Shown: piece by piece, positions 21,080 to 34,529 of the stretch | Position numbering within the stretch: the stretch's first letter is position 1 | Layout of the letters: every line of letters begins with the position of its first letter | DNA from: Brachyhypopomus gauderio | Taxonomy: Eukaryota > Chordata > Actinopteri > Gymnotiformes > Hypopomidae | Direction of reading: 5' to 3' | Length of the DNA: 64,000 bases | Assembly (NCBI RefSeq): GCF_052324685.1 | Contig: NC_135228.1 | Location: 10,442,886 to 10,506,885, forward strand | Translations under genes and position numbers: made by a program | Notes under the pieces: model-generated | What the model was told of the DNA's origin: nothing | What the model saw: the letters and a program-made list of their open reading frames with translations, nothing else | Databases searched by the model: none

Positions 21080-22885
21080 GATTGAAAATACTATTGGATG
21101 TTTAACGAAATGAAGGACACTGTGGCCAGATTCAGTGTTCTTGCTGTGAAGTCGCACAGTAACAGGATTTTTGAAATCATGCTTATCTTTCCAAACCCTA
21201 ATGGCCAACACCCTCAGAAACTCCAGTAGCAAGATGACACGTGATCATGGAGTGGCAGCTTTACCTGCGTTTGCTTGACCGTGCTCATTACCCACCTCTG
21301 CTCCACTGTTATACCGTTACCTAAGACACCCGGAATTCATTGATCTGTATTGAAAAATGCCGCCTTTAATTCTGAATGATAATGTCCATCAGGTGAACAG
21401 GCAGGCAAGCAGACATACATGCGCAACAAGAATAACAATTTATCTTTCCAATTCCATGATTCTGCCATGATTGACAAATTTCTAAATTCAATTCTAAATT
21501 CAATTTCCAATTCCATGATTCTGCAATGATACTGTTTCTAAATTGTACATTGTTCTCCAAAATAATTACGTATACATTACGTATGCATAATGCTGATTGT
21601 CGGATGAGAATTTGGAGCGAGCAGAATGAGTCTGTCCTTTTCAACAAGCACTGCCGTGGTGGAGGTGTGGTGCCATGGGAAATGCTTCTATTCTGGATCA
21701 CATTACAGCCCCTGATACCCATTGACCAGTGTGCCAGTGTACATGAACATCACTGCTGACTATGTTCATGACACAGCATGCAAGCATGATGCATGCAGAT
21801 TCATCCAGAATCCGTGCTCAGGCCATTCTATGCTATTGTGAAGGGGGCTGGAGGTGCTATACCAGATAGGTGTACAAAATGAACTGGCATGCAGTTCAGG
21901 CTGTGCGGCAGATTCAGTTCCAACAGTTTCAGATGTGGACTGGTTCAGAGTCACACTAGGTTTAGCTTTTTGCTTCACATCCTTAACTGAGATCTGTAAT
22001 CATCTATTCAATATTTAATCACACATTCAGACATCAGGAACCCATAAAACTTCATGTAAAATGATGGGTATATGAAATCCCCTTGAAATTTAGCATCACA
22101 CCGAGAGCGAGTGACAGATTGAGTAGATTGATGAAGGTCTGACTAATGATTCCATCTATAAAATGTCTGTAATTCTGGGTTAATCAACACAAGATTGATT
22201 AACCCAGGCTTAAGAAAAAGAACAAGGTGAACAAATATGTATTTCAGTTTTGAATACAGAGGGATTGATGGGAGAAAGGTTACCCTTATTACACTTCCTG
22301 AAAAATAGAAACCTCTTATCTAACTGTATAAAGACTCACACCCAAACACTCTGTTGCTGGTATATTTGTGTAGCCAGATCTGAATAAGTACTCATGGGTT
22401 AATGGTTAACTCAGGTGACCGAATCTCAGTCATTTCACCTGTTAGATGTAATAGTTTGGCCAACAATTTTCTCGCTATTGAAAACTCACACCACGTGTAC
22501 TAGCTATAGATTCTGAATCTTTTGTGAAAGTGAATAGGTACTCAGAGCAGCCCTGTAAACCAGTAACAGTGTTGAGTTTATTTCATTATGAAACCAGTCC
22601 TAATATCATAGCAAAAGGGTTAAACCAGCAATAGAAACAGCCCATAGAGCATCTTCAAGCCCATAAAAGTGGTGCAGGTGTAACTTAGGAGCATAAATAT
22701 AAGGGTGGTCCATGAACTGGATGAATGTATGTAGAATAGAATTGTAGTTGTGGCCATTTCTTATGAATAAAAAAAACCAATACAGTTGTACACTTAATTT
22801 GCATTGATGGTGTGTATTCTACCAAAGAAAATGGCAAGTATAAACCTTGGGGTGGGAAGTAGGGACGTATTAAGCCTGGGAAGTA
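21080..22885. other. 5' flank of vsig1; gene-free
   Basis: The vsig1 promoter should lie just above 21079, but no clear element is visible. A 21-bp word (TTTCCAATTCCATGATTCTGC with small changes) occurs twice near 21446 and 21508. Nothing else was recognised. Confidence 0.4.
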
Positions 22886-22888
22886 TTA

Positions 22889-23653
22889 AGCCTGGTTTAT
22901 ACTTGACGCGTCGCGAGCGGCGCGAGGGTCCGCGCGACGAAAATACGGAGTCGCGCGCTACGGTCGCTAGCGAAAGTATATACTGTACAATGCTGTCGGT
23001 TCGCGAGGTCGTGCACGTCTCGAATTTTGTAACTTCGCGCGCTGCGCGTCAGCGCAATGAACAAAGTCACGTTTGCAGGGTTCATACACCTTTATAAAGT
23101 GGAATTCAAGCACTTGTATGTCACTTTCAAGGTCCATTTCAATATTTCCCAGCATGTTAAACTTAATCAAGTTAAATATTTATACCTATACTCGAAATTA
23201 TTCGAAATAATTCGCTTTTTATCACATTATTTAATGGTTGTTTATTTAAAAAACGCCCAATCACCACGTCTTCACTTTCTCACATGTTTCGTCCTGGAAT
23301 TACAAGAGGCTCGTATTTGTTAACCTAATACAAGAGAACTGTTCAGTTAGACAGCTATTTGTTGTGAAACGAAGTAGTTACAATTTCAAGCATTTTAAAG
23401 TACTTTAGCCTAAATTCCAGCACTTTTCAAACCTGAAACACACTGAAACACGAAGCAACATTAAAATTGGTCAGGTAAATGTTCATTCCCTTGTTTTGAG
23501 GGGTGTTTCTACATATTGTTTTGGACAAAACACCTATCGTTTCGGAGAACAGTGACGCTCGTGAAAGTATAAACGCCTCCACCGTTCGCCCAGGGTCCCG
23601 CGAGGTGGGCGGAGTCACGCGCTACAGTCACTCGCGAAAGTATAAACCAGGCT
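22889..23653. mobile_element. Harbinger-like MITE with TTA duplication
   Basis: A 765-bp element with perfect 16-bp inverted ends AGCCTGGTTTATACTT, flanked on both sides by TTA (22886-22888 and 23654-23656), the target duplication typical of PIF/Harbinger. Both ends are unusually rich in CpG (GACGCGTCGCGAGCGGCG, CGCGAAAGTATA). No transposase or MADF-like gene is inside. A partial copy of the end, TATTAAGCCTGG, precedes it at about 22868. Confidence 0.82.
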
Positions 23654-23703
23654 TTATCATGCTACGAATAGGTTTAACTAGTGAGCCCGAAGGCTCAATG
23701 TCA

Positions 23704-24549
23704 CAGGGGTGTGAAACTCATTTTCACCGTGGGCCACATCAGTGTAATCGTTCCCCACAGATGGCCATATGTAACTTATAAATTTAACTACTCCTTAATG
23801 TTAAATAAGCACGTTTGCTTTTTCCTCTTATTATATTATTGTATCCTCATAAATCCTTTTAATCTTTTAGGTTATGAAACCCACATTACTCCATCAATCA
23901 ATGATCAAACTATCCAAGTGAAAAAAGAAAAATAACATCAAAGATATTACATTTACTTTGTTCAAAACTTGAAATATCAAAAAACTGAAAACAACAATTG
24001 TGCTTCGTAAAACGCTCCCTCTGAAAAAGACTTTGAAGCGCGGGCGATTTCTTCAGCCACAACAAAACCAGCTTTTGCTGCCGCTTCGTTGGGTTGTGAA
24101 CACATTCTGTAGCAATCGCAGTTTGCCTTTTAATTCTTTAGCAATTTGTTGTTTTCTTGATGCCTAATTTTGACATACTTAGCTCCGTGTTTGGTCGCAT
24201 AATGCCGACGTAGACTGTACTTTTTGACATCCGCCACGGCTTCATACCCGTTTTTCTCCTTGAAGCACAAACATCGCTTTCCTATCTTTCTTGAAACAAC
24301 CTTCTATCTGCATCGATGTTTCTCTTCCTGGACATTTTGGGATCATTATTTGTATTTCTCAATTAAATTTATTGGGAAAATTGCATCAATATGGAATCGC
24401 TGCATGTCGCAGGTAACATAATTGGGGAAATGTAGTTTTTGTTCACTGCACGTATTTTGCTTCTTTTTTTTTGGACTTTTTAAGCTCTCGCGGGCCACAT
24501 GACGCGGCAGGCCACATTTGGCCCGCGAGCCTTGAGTTTGACACCTGTG
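23704..24549. mobile_element. hAT relic with CAGGGGTGTGAAACTCA ends
   Basis: The left end CAGGGGTGTGAAACTCA and the inverse of the right end CACAGGTGTCAAACTCA match over most of 17 bp. Next to them are GGGCCACAT and its inverted partner, a pattern recalled from vertebrate hAT elements. Only the start of the transposase gene is retained (see 24000-24335). An 8-bp target duplication was not found. Confidence 0.75.
24000..24335 (-). pseudogene. hAT transposase N-terminus (GTF2IRD2/ZBED-like), truncated
   Basis: On the minus strand from 24335 the reading starts MSRKRNIDADRRLFQER, then in changing frames gives KKYSLRRHYATKHGAKY (BED-finger-like, with the paired His), QENNKLLK and AAAKAGFVVAEEIA. 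The same order occurs at the start of GTF2IRD2-type hAT transposases (MSKKRKVD, LRRHYETKH, FIVAEEIA). At least two frameshifts and a stop are present, and the dimerisation and catalytic domains are absent, so this is an internally deleted copy. Confidence 0.6.
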
Positions 24550-25355
24550 GTCTATGAGCCTGTTGCTTTGATTTCATGTCAGTGCCATTTTACTGGCTTT
24601 GAAATGACGTCACTGAGCAGCTGCATTCTAGAATTCAGTTCGTCATAATGCAGTGGACGTATCTGTGTCACAGTTCTTAGAATCAGGGTTGCCATGGAAA
24701 TGCTCTATTCCAGTCCCTTGGGAACTTCATAAGACAACTTTAGGAGAAATCTTCTCAGCTGCATCAAAATTCAAAAGCTAAATAATGTTCTGTTTAATCC
24801 TAAGCAAGGTTGATAACAACGATAACAACGGAAAATGGTGAGACATTAATGTAAAAAAAAATAAACTTGTGGTTCTTGTGAAATTAGATATTTAACAGCC
24901 TTCTTCCTTCTAGAATTTAAGCAGGAATGAGTATGATAGATTCCATAGACAACGTCCAAAAATTATCTCAGATTCTGAGATTTTAAAGAAACATGGACAG
25001 GTAAAGGGGCAGAACAGAAGAGTCTGGACAGAGGGCATAGTATTGTTTCAGCCTGCTCATGACAAGATGTCACCCTCTAGCTCTTTTCCACCCTGCTGCA
25101 CCCACTGCCGCCACTGCCGCAGTCATCATAGGAGACATCTGAGGAGGCAGTGCCACCTACTGGAGGAGCAGATAGATCAATTATTGTCCTCCCGACTGCT
25201 TGGCTCCTCCAAGTCTTTCCAGGTGAACAACCTCAGAGATTTATGTAGTCCAAGGGCAGATAATTAAATAGTGAGACACAAATATAGCAGCTGACACTTG
25301 ACTTTTCCAAAAGAATCTTGGCTATTTTTAACTCCACCTTGTTGCTTTCTATGGG

Positions 25356-25643
25356 CAGGGAGTGACAAAAAGTTCCACGCCACAAAACTCCATTGGAGAG
25401 CCTGTTGGACAACGGCCCATGTGGAAGGTGGTCAGACCAAAGTCCAGGGATGGCTCTCCTGCCGGGATAAAGCTGGTGTTTAAGATGATCCGGCCTGCTG
25501 TTCCTGTAACCAACCAGGAAGCAACTGCAACCAACGAAAGAGGAGAGCGTGACGCAGCTGCAGCGCCCTCTACAGACCGCCGCCGAGGTGCCGAGGACCC
25601 ACTCACTTCGAGCCTTCACCCAAAAAAACGCCTGAGAGAGTGA
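25356..25643 (+). other. Unassigned open stretch, possible exon
   Basis: An acceptor-like site (TTTCTATGGGCAG, ending 25358) is followed by 94 open codons with a protein-like composition (QRPMWKVVRPKSRDGSP, GIKLVFKMIRP, ending PKKRLRE and a stop). The opposite strand is open even longer (25233-25781), which weakens the case. No family recognised; it could be chance or an exon of an unknown gene. Confidence 0.15.
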
Positions 25644-26736
25644 CAAGGCTGAGAGACCAGTTGTTTTTCTTATTAAATCCTTCTGTACTTCGATGTGTAA
25701 ATGTGGTTTTTGGATGCCCTTGAACATGGGCATCTTGGTGTCCTCATAAGCAGCCAAATGTAAGCAAATGGAGCAGTACATCTGCCTGAGTCACATATAG
25801 CTTGATTCCTCTTCATTGTTTTTCTGGCATCTTCAAACTATTCTGGTCAGCCACTGTTAATGTTTAGGGAAATGCACGTGTCCCTTCCAATAATGTGTCC
25901 CTTCCACTAATTCCACTAAAACCATTCTCATATAATGTGTTAGGTGGGGTGAAAGCTACACTGCAGAAAAAAACTATATATGATACACTTTTCTTCTTTT
26001 TCCCTCTAGGAAAATTCAGATCTTACAGCTGCGCATATAGTTAATTAATTAAAAAGGACAGTAAATGACCTAATGAGATGAAAACACATTTGTTCTATTC
26101 ACATGAAAAACATATGCTAATAGATTCTATCGGTTGTTTGTTTTAACCCAGGCACTCCCATGAAAGAAAGGGAAAAAAAGCTAAAAAAAAATTGCTTTAA
26201 CCTGTATGCCAGCAGAGGGCAGTGTTGTTTAAAGTAAGTCAACCTGTACTGCTCTTCCAGAGTCACAGGGCACTGGAAGGCGAGTGACGAGAACGGAGAA
26301 CGTGCCTCTCAGTCTACAACATGGCTCATGTCTCCCTTTCTCCTGGGGAGCTGGGCCAGACTGCCTCCCACCCCTCTTCCATAAGAGCGGGCCACCCCAC
26401 AGGCATGTGGCCCACACCCCAGATGCAAGGCCCCAAATCCCAGCCCGTCTGCTGGACATCCCTGCTGGCGTTGGGCTTTGTAGCCACATTGGACAAGGGG
26501 AAACAAGAGGCCATCGAGGGAAGAATCCACACAGCTTCAGTAAAAATGGCTGTCGTTAGAGGCAGTGCGTGTTTGTTTGAAGACAAAGACGAAATTGGCA
26601 GAGAATTTACTTAGGAGCGAGAGCCCAGCCTTAATGTCCTTTGGGAACAAAAATGTTTCGTGTATGGCGATTGGCAGGCAGTTTTGGAAGGTCAGTGCGT
26701 TTTGTATTATAGACTGAAAAGGAAAGAATGGATGTG

Positions 26737-26739
<3 letters not shown>

Positions 26740-26773
<34 letters not shown>

Positions 26774-26942
26774 AAGAGAGGCAGAGTAATAGAGTGAGGG
26801 AGAAATGGATTCACTAGTGCAGCAGTGGTCATATGGTATGAATAAAAGGAACGCTCAAGTCTTAATATTTTATCAGACGCATTGCTTTTCTGCTCTCTTC
26901 ATTCCTGATAGAGACAGAGAGAGAGAAAGAGAGAAAGAGAGA
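26740..26942. repeat. Two (AG)n microsatellites
   Basis: AG arrays at about 26740-26770 and 26903-26942, the latter interrupted by AAAG. Confidence 0.85.
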
Positions 26943-28699
26943 AGGCAGAGTGGGGTGGGGGTTGAAGAGGACACTAGGGAATTGACTGCAACAGAACAGA
27001 ATGCCAATAGTCCCCTGCTGAACATCTCAAAATGGAGGCTTGTCATGTTGTCATGACGGTGGGGTAGTCAGATGCGTTGTCCTAAATTCTGTGAGCATTT
27101 TTTACTTAAGGAGGTCACATTAGCACTGACTGCAGCTTGTAAACATCTTACACTTTCAGTACAGCAAGACAGCATGCATGGTTGAATCTGAGTGCTGAAT
27201 TAGCTCTCACAGGTTTGCAGAAAGTGAACCTGAGCTCTTCACAGCTAGCCCTGGTGACATTACTGAATGCCCAAAACACTTTTGCTGATGTGCCTCTAAA
27301 TACTAACAACACAATGAGTGTTATGAATCTGTTTCACAAAGTTGCGACCACACATACGGCAGACATGTCATAGGCCCAATAAAACCATCATTGACATGCT
27401 GGGTGGGAATATTTAGTCTTCACAAACAATGTTCTCGGTGGTCATGAGGAGACATTTCAGGATTCCTGCACAATATACCTCACTGCCGACATCCTGTGAA
27501 TTTGAAACTATCCCATTGTCATCAAGCGCCATGTTTAACAGCATTTCCTTGGGTATTACTCCTATTAGTTCACCCCAACCTGCCCAAACTAACAGCATTA
27601 AAAGGACCTATGGAAGCCTTATGCATTTCTGGCCACCAACAAGACATTTAATTTCTTTTAGCAGTATTCCAAGTCTATTTATAACTTGAAAGACCATCAC
27701 AGATCTGTCTACGACATCTGACTGCCTGCTTGGCTCTTATCAAGTATTACTGTGAAGACTTTTTGCTGTAGCACAAAGCTACTGATTTCTGATTTGGGGG
27801 AAAAAAGCGTATCAAGACGTAAGCTCTGATTTAAATGTGAAGTGAGGAAAATCCACAGCTGTGTAAACCAGTGTTATGGAGAACCTGCACAACAGAATTT
27901 GATCTTCTTCAAGGTAAAAGGAAAACTTTTATAGAGCACCATGAGTGACCTCATTAAAAAACTGAGCTTTTACCATTTTTCTATAAATAAGCCTTCTCGA
28001 AAATCGACTTTTCGATCCACATATTTCATACACAAATACTTGTTTTCATACACAAAAGCTATGTCCTGTGTAAAGGCTGGAAATTAAAGATTTGATACAC
28101 TGCCAACCTCACAGAGGGATTAATCTGTGGTGCAGGTCTTCAGGGAGTGAGAGATGGGCATGAGATGAGCATGGACATAACGTAAAAGCCGACGTCATTT
28201 TGGAACCACCCTCCGACTCCACTGTCCACCCCTTTCATAGAACAACCATCAATTTCTGGACCCATGTTAATGCACCCTTTCAATATTTTATGTTTTTATA
28301 TGGAGTGCTGACAATAGAACACAGGAATGGACGTAACATTTCACTGCTCTAGTATGATGGTTTCTTCATGTCTCTTTAACACAGCTGTCTGAGTGCATCT
28401 GCCCTGCTGGGGATGGTTTCAAAATTCTTTTTTTTTCACTGAGGAGCCCAGCAGTTCTAGGAACAACCAGTAACCGATCTAGACCCTTTTCCACGTCAAC
28501 ACGGTTTGGTGTCACAGAACACCTACAAACGATGCTCAGCACAGTTTTCTCAGCACAGTTAGCTAACTCAGAGTTCAGGCCTGCAGGGCCATTAGGTTTC
28601 ACTGATGGCTTTTATGCAGGCAGAAGTTAAGCCTCTGGATGCTTAACCTCACAGCCAGTGTTCAGGATTTGAAGTTTGGTGCTGTTTTGCACACTTTAA

Positions 28700-29800
28700 A
28701 AAACATTACAAATACTACAGTCTCAACAACTCCAAATTATCCACCTGGTTAGACACATGCAGAGTCTGTAGCTGTTTAGTGACATAATTATGATGAGAAC
28801 CCATCACTATGTAAAATGCTCCCTGGTCTTTGCTTCCAGCTTGTCTCAGGACTCCAGAATGGTGTGGAATGGCCAAACAGAGCCTTAGCAGCTGTTTGGC
28901 CCAACAGTGGAAAAAGAAGCTTAAATTTAAGTGCCTTTGTCCAGCGGTTTCTTTGACAAAGTTCCCCAAGCTGCCGCTCGGAGCACATCACCCTCAGGAA
29001 GCGGTTGCTAGGCTGGTAAGCTGTGGAGACGAAAAGCGATGCTGATCCTTGTGTTTTGCATAAGCAGATTTCAGCAGCTGTTCCTTTCGGCTCCGCCCAT
29101 CTCCAAGATAGCTGTGTTTCGTACACGGGTCAGGCAGTGGCACACATGAGAGCGCATGTCCAGGACGGGTCTCAGGGATCTGACGATGGAATCGATCCTG
29201 TGATCTATGTACAGGATTCCTCTCACCTCAAAGCTCCATCATCTCAAAACTCCATGTGCAGGTGGATCAATGAGATCATCTGTGTAGATGTGAGTCGTTT
29301 TGTTTTATACATGTACTCCAGCACAAAATAAGCATACAAAACACAAGTTGTATCCTGTGTGTCAGATATCCTTTGTCAGCCTGTGAAGCTATTCAGGCAG
29401 TTTCTGATAGGCAGTTCACTATGGGAACTCAGGCCAGAGCACTTGTGGTTTTGTATTTTCCCATGTTACCACAAACCTCATTGTGGATTCAAACATTTGT
29501 TACAGATGGGAAAACCCTAAACTGTGCAGATTCTAATACTCAGATGAGCCCAACAAATCATGCAAACAAGTACACTCAAATACATCCATAGTACTGTTTA
29601 CAGTCTGCAGATGCTCTAAGCTCAACGAGGACATCTATGCATAAATTTCAAACAAATTCATTTTGAGTTTCTCCCTAGACCATTTTAATTCCACCACACC
29701 TTGCTCGGAGAGCAGCCAAAGTGAACAGCTGAAGAGAACAGCCGTGTCGAAGGCAGGAGTCATTATGGGGCAAAGATAACACTATTTCAGCAAGGATTCT
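28700..29800. other. Gene-free stretch
   Basis: ORFs up to 112 codons exist on the minus strand, but none resembles a known protein or has splice-site support. Confidence 0.4.
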
Positions 29801-29808
29801 GATGGTTC

Positions 29809-29814
29809 TTTATT
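29809..29814 (-). promoter_or_regulatory. Candidate distal poly(A) signal
   Basis: AATAAA on the minus strand, followed 20-35 nt later by a GT-rich stretch (TAGTGTTATCTTTG). It could end the GABA receptor transcript with a 3' UTR of about 7.7 kb, but other AATAAA copies lie between (for example near 30222 and 31176). This is inference. Confidence 0.2.
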
Positions 29815-31902
29815 CAGGACGAAGGGTTGGGGAGGGGTATGTCCTTAGTAATGTGTCATGATTATAATCAAATTCAGATTGATTATACAAGACATTGCTG
29901 TGGTTTTTTCTTATTTATGTTCGTTTTTTCTTCGTTTTGACCTGTGCACCTGTGTTTCCTTGCTACTCAGCAGCCCTTACAAGAACAAAAAAAAAAGAAA
30001 GAAAATTACAAGGTGAAGACCTGTAGCAGTTTTTTTAGAATCCAAAATGGCAAAATAGAGTCTGCCTTTACATTGTTTTCAAAAAGATATAATTTACCAT
30101 TCAGGGACTAATTGGTTCAAATAAATATATTAAGCTGAAAGAAACAAAATGGAACCATTAGTCCACAAATGGTAAATGAAAAGACTTCATTTACATTGTC
30201 ATTCTTTACTGTATAAGCCTTTATTTGTAAAAAGTCAGTTGGTTAATTTTAACCCTTTTTTGTACCACATACTGTTACATTTTGTATTAGTAAAAAACAC
30301 ATTTTGCTCAAACACCTAGAAAAGCTGACTGACACCATTACATTAATTGGCACTGAAAAAAGGGGAAACAAAAAGAAAAAGAAAAAGAAAAAGGGGGAAA
30401 TAAAGTTCATACAACTTTATACTTTACAAATGTTGATTTCATGAAGACAAATTATACCCCAAAATGAATCAGAACACCTCAATATATCAACAGAATCAAA
30501 ACCAAGAGGTTAATGTAAACGGAACCAGTACAACACAGGAACAAAACGCATTTTACTCTCAGGGCAGGGATGTAAAGTAGAAATATGTTTCCTTTTTATG
30601 AGAAAACAACAGCCATAAGAATTAACGATTCCTTAAAAAATACAACAAACACAGGCAACTACAAATAAAACAAAACAATACTGAATAATGATTCAATCTC
30701 TAAATCAGAGATGGGCTGGTTGCCTTAAATAAATCATATTTGCCAATTGTCCAATAGATTTCCCATCTAAAATATTAATTTGTGTTTTCTGTACTTTTGG
30801 GATCAAGTTCACAACAACTGGAATATTTGGCTGAACCCCAGAATTACTGCTCAGCAAAGCAAAGTCACTGAGCCATATGTTTTTTTACTTAGATGTCACT
30901 CCATAAAATGGTTTAAAATGACCAGTACCAATGGCCTCTAATCTAGAGGCATGCCATCTGGCAGAGGCATTAAAAATATATCATACCAGTCTTGCATTCT
31001 CATGGCTTAAGTTCTGTTGCCACTGACAATCGGTTATATCCTAATCTGTTCTAGAAGATGCTAGCAGAAAAATCTACCTTGATCTAATGGCTTACTAGTC
31101 ATCTATCTATCTAACCATAATTGTGTGTGATACATAAAAGCAAGAAAGAATGATAATGTGCATATTCCTTGACTTTATTTTCCTTAATCATTTTTGTCCA
31201 GTGCACCCCTGCTCTGTTAATTCTCTTGGTGAAACTTTTACAGCGGGAGGTGAGATCTCTACCAACACGGAGTGCAGCGGAGACCTCAGCAGATCAGCAC
31301 TAAGTCCTTTCACTCACTGCATGTGAGGGTGGAGGTATGACCAGTTTAGAATACAAAAGAATTATGAAAATAAACCTTTCAGAAAACTTAAGTCATGCAA
31401 AACAAAACCGGTATCTTTTTTCTGTCTTTTTTTTCCCGCTTACTTTTCGGAGGTTTCGTTTGCAGACGTTATGCATGTGTTGCAAAAGCGTGTTCCATGC
31501 CTGTTGCTGTGAGGCTAGCTGATACTACCAACTGCCCTGTTTAGTTCATGCATTAAGAAATATAAGTGAAAGATATCATATTTACAATACAATTCACATG
31601 TAATTACACATATACACAAGAGGCAAGAAAAATTCACATTGAAATCAGTTCAACAGTTTTTTTCTTTCTTTTCTCAGGTTTTGTGGTGAAAGACAAAAAC
31701 AATATACTCAATTAAAACCTCTTTGATGGTTTCTAGTGTAGTGTTTATGTTCATGGAATGGAAATATTGAGGATTTGTTAAAGTTTGTGAAATAATGGGA
31801 ATGAAATGGAAGATGAGATTGAAATGTTTGCCATTGTCACAGAATGTTTTTTTGCCCCGCCCCATCCCTGATATTATATAAAGCTCTCGCTCTCACTCAC
31901 AC

Positions 31903-32081
<179 letters not shown>

Positions 32082-34529
32082 GAAAATAAATAATTTAAAT
32101 AAAATAAATCTCAGTTATTCCTAAATCGTTAAACCATTAAGACAGAACAATTCAGTGAAGCAAGTCTAACACTGTGACACATTCTCCAAGAAAGGCCAAC
32201 AATCACCTCAATGACCAGAGTGCTACCATGACATAATGCCATTCGTAAGTCTCTTAGTGAAATAATCCTCACATGGGTACTGTTTCAGCTTGGCATGTCC
32301 ATAACTGTCGATGGAAACCGTGACACCGAGTGCATTAATACCTGCAACTGTCACATGAGATGATTGTTCTCTAAAGACTGCTGAAGCTTTGCCATCTAAA
32401 AATGTTCTCAAAACGTTTTTGACCATGTTTTAAGATGGTGGATAGGTTAGTATTAAGAGTCTTTTTTTTCTCCTACTCACAGTTTTTAAGGTACACAACA
32501 TGACAGAACTCCCAGATGCTAGGAGTATTTCAGCCTTGGAGATGCTACCAGAGTTGCCATGTCAATAAAGTAGCATCATCACCTTGTTCCTCAGAACACT
32601 GGAGATTGCACGAGAGCAAACCTGTCCACTGCATGCTGTCCACTAGACAAGGAAAGGGAAGGTGAGTCTTAATTATTAACTTGAAGACCTGTTCGTACTG
32701 AACTGATCAAATACAGGACAACAATGCTATGTCAGTTTGAGCAAAAGAAGGAATCCAGATGGCTGAAAATGTAGCAAATTTTGATTTTTTTGATTGTGTT
32801 GTTTGAGTGGGTGTGTCCTTTTCAGTAAATGTCAGAATTCTTACTGAGTGAACAAGACAAAAATGAGCTAGACAACAGTGGTTAGCAAGGCAAGGACTGC
32901 CACAAAACAAACACCTCCTTTCCAGTTTGGTGTTGCTACATGTATCTGAGTAGTTTGGCCAGTTGACCACTGTAAACTAGCATATCGGTCTTAAAGATTT
33001 GATGTTGATTCCAGCATTAACATCAAACTGTGAGCTTTCAAATAAACAATTGAGGCTCGTAATTTGCTAAGTGACAGATTGGAAATTCACCATTTTATAC
33101 TAGTTCATTAGTAAACTAGTTCATTAGTAAACTAGTTCATTTTGTTGTCTGAACTGAGTTCTATTTCATATGGTTCCGAATTTTGACAGTGTCAACAAAA
33201 GCACTTCACTGTGTAAATCAACAATATAGATCCAGTGATTTAGATGAGCAAACTAAGTAGGGTCCATAACTGATACTGGCCATTACTGTAGCAAGTTTTA
33301 ATTTATCTGGGAAATATGTTTACCATTGCAGCATATTTAGAATGACATATACATTTAACTATTAGGCAATTTACCAAGGTTTGTACTAGTCTAAAAAGAA
33401 CACCAGTGTTAAACATGTTTGCAGCAACCAACGTTGTTTCTGATTTACCTCTACATCTTTAATTGATAATCAGTGTCTTACCATGATTATAATGACTCTT
33501 ATGACCATTAAGGCTTGAACTGACTTGCTGTGTGGTATTTGCATTGTATTGCTCTGATATACTGATAAACATGTAAAAATGCTTCCGTAATCTAATTAAG
33601 GCAAATCTTGCAGGGCAATCAGTGGTGCCCACAAACCAGCATTCTACCTAAAATTTGACCAAGTTCAAGGTTCAGTTGGTCACTGTGAATTAGCTGAGTG
33701 CTGGTGCTACAAGAACATGTTGATACTCAACATAATATCTAATGTCTGGAGATGACATGCTGATTGGCTTGACAATCCATGAAGCCAAAACTTCCATTCT
33801 CTATTCTTAGTTATCATAGAAATCATCATGGTGATCCTTAGAGAAGGTGCAATGACAAGTCAGTGTGGCACAGGGTGACAGCATTGTGATGTAACAATCC
33901 TCTACTCCATTCACTGATCAGCCCTTGTCAATTTTGATTGGCTGAGAACAGATAAATCCTGACCAATAGCCTTTCAAATTTTTGTGGCACATTTAACTGA
34001 GTATCACAGAGTAAGAGTGCATAGAAACTGCAAATAAGGTAGGTGATTAATAAGTATTAATAGATTAGTAATTTGACTGATAAAGTAGGAAAACCTTTGT
34101 TCTTAAACATAAATCATTATGTGAGGGGCTTTTGTTAACTAGATTAACAAGAAGACTTTACTTAATTGTGACTTCTCTATTGAAAAACCAGCCTATGATT
34201 AGGCTTAATCTGAATATATTTATTTTTATACAAATTTCTCTACCTACTCCAGAAAATTTCTGTTTGAAGTCTATCATTCTACCAAATATTTACGGTAATT
34301 TTTGTTCTAGGGTCAATCACTAAAAGAGAAATAGTCTACCTTAGATAAATTGCTATCTGGTTGATAAATTTACAGTGCACTTATTTTTGATGTAAAAATA
34401 TATTTTTCTTCTCTTTTTTGTCAGTTTGTGCAGTCTCATTATTTAAAGGCAGGGGCAGTCAAATGGGATGAGAGCATGTTTACATGTGTGCATGTGACCA
34501 AGCATTCAAGCAATGCTGACTTTATCAAT

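Larger units (their letters stand above)
24550..28700. other. Long stretch without a recognised gene
   Basis: Contains AG-rich microsatellites (26740-26770, 26903-26942). Two GC-richer open stretches (25332-25643 and 26310-26614 on the plus strand) do not resemble a family I know. The rest is unique-looking AT-rich DNA. Confidence 0.4.

Noticed and set aside
25233..25781. 182-codon minus-strand ORF and its plus-strand partner
   Set aside because: Both strands are open in a GC-richer patch, no family is recognised and no partner exon was found; the plus-strand stretch is kept only as a low-confidence note.
26229..26614. Plus and minus ORFs of 86-97 codons
   Set aside because: No family resemblance and no convincing splice sites.
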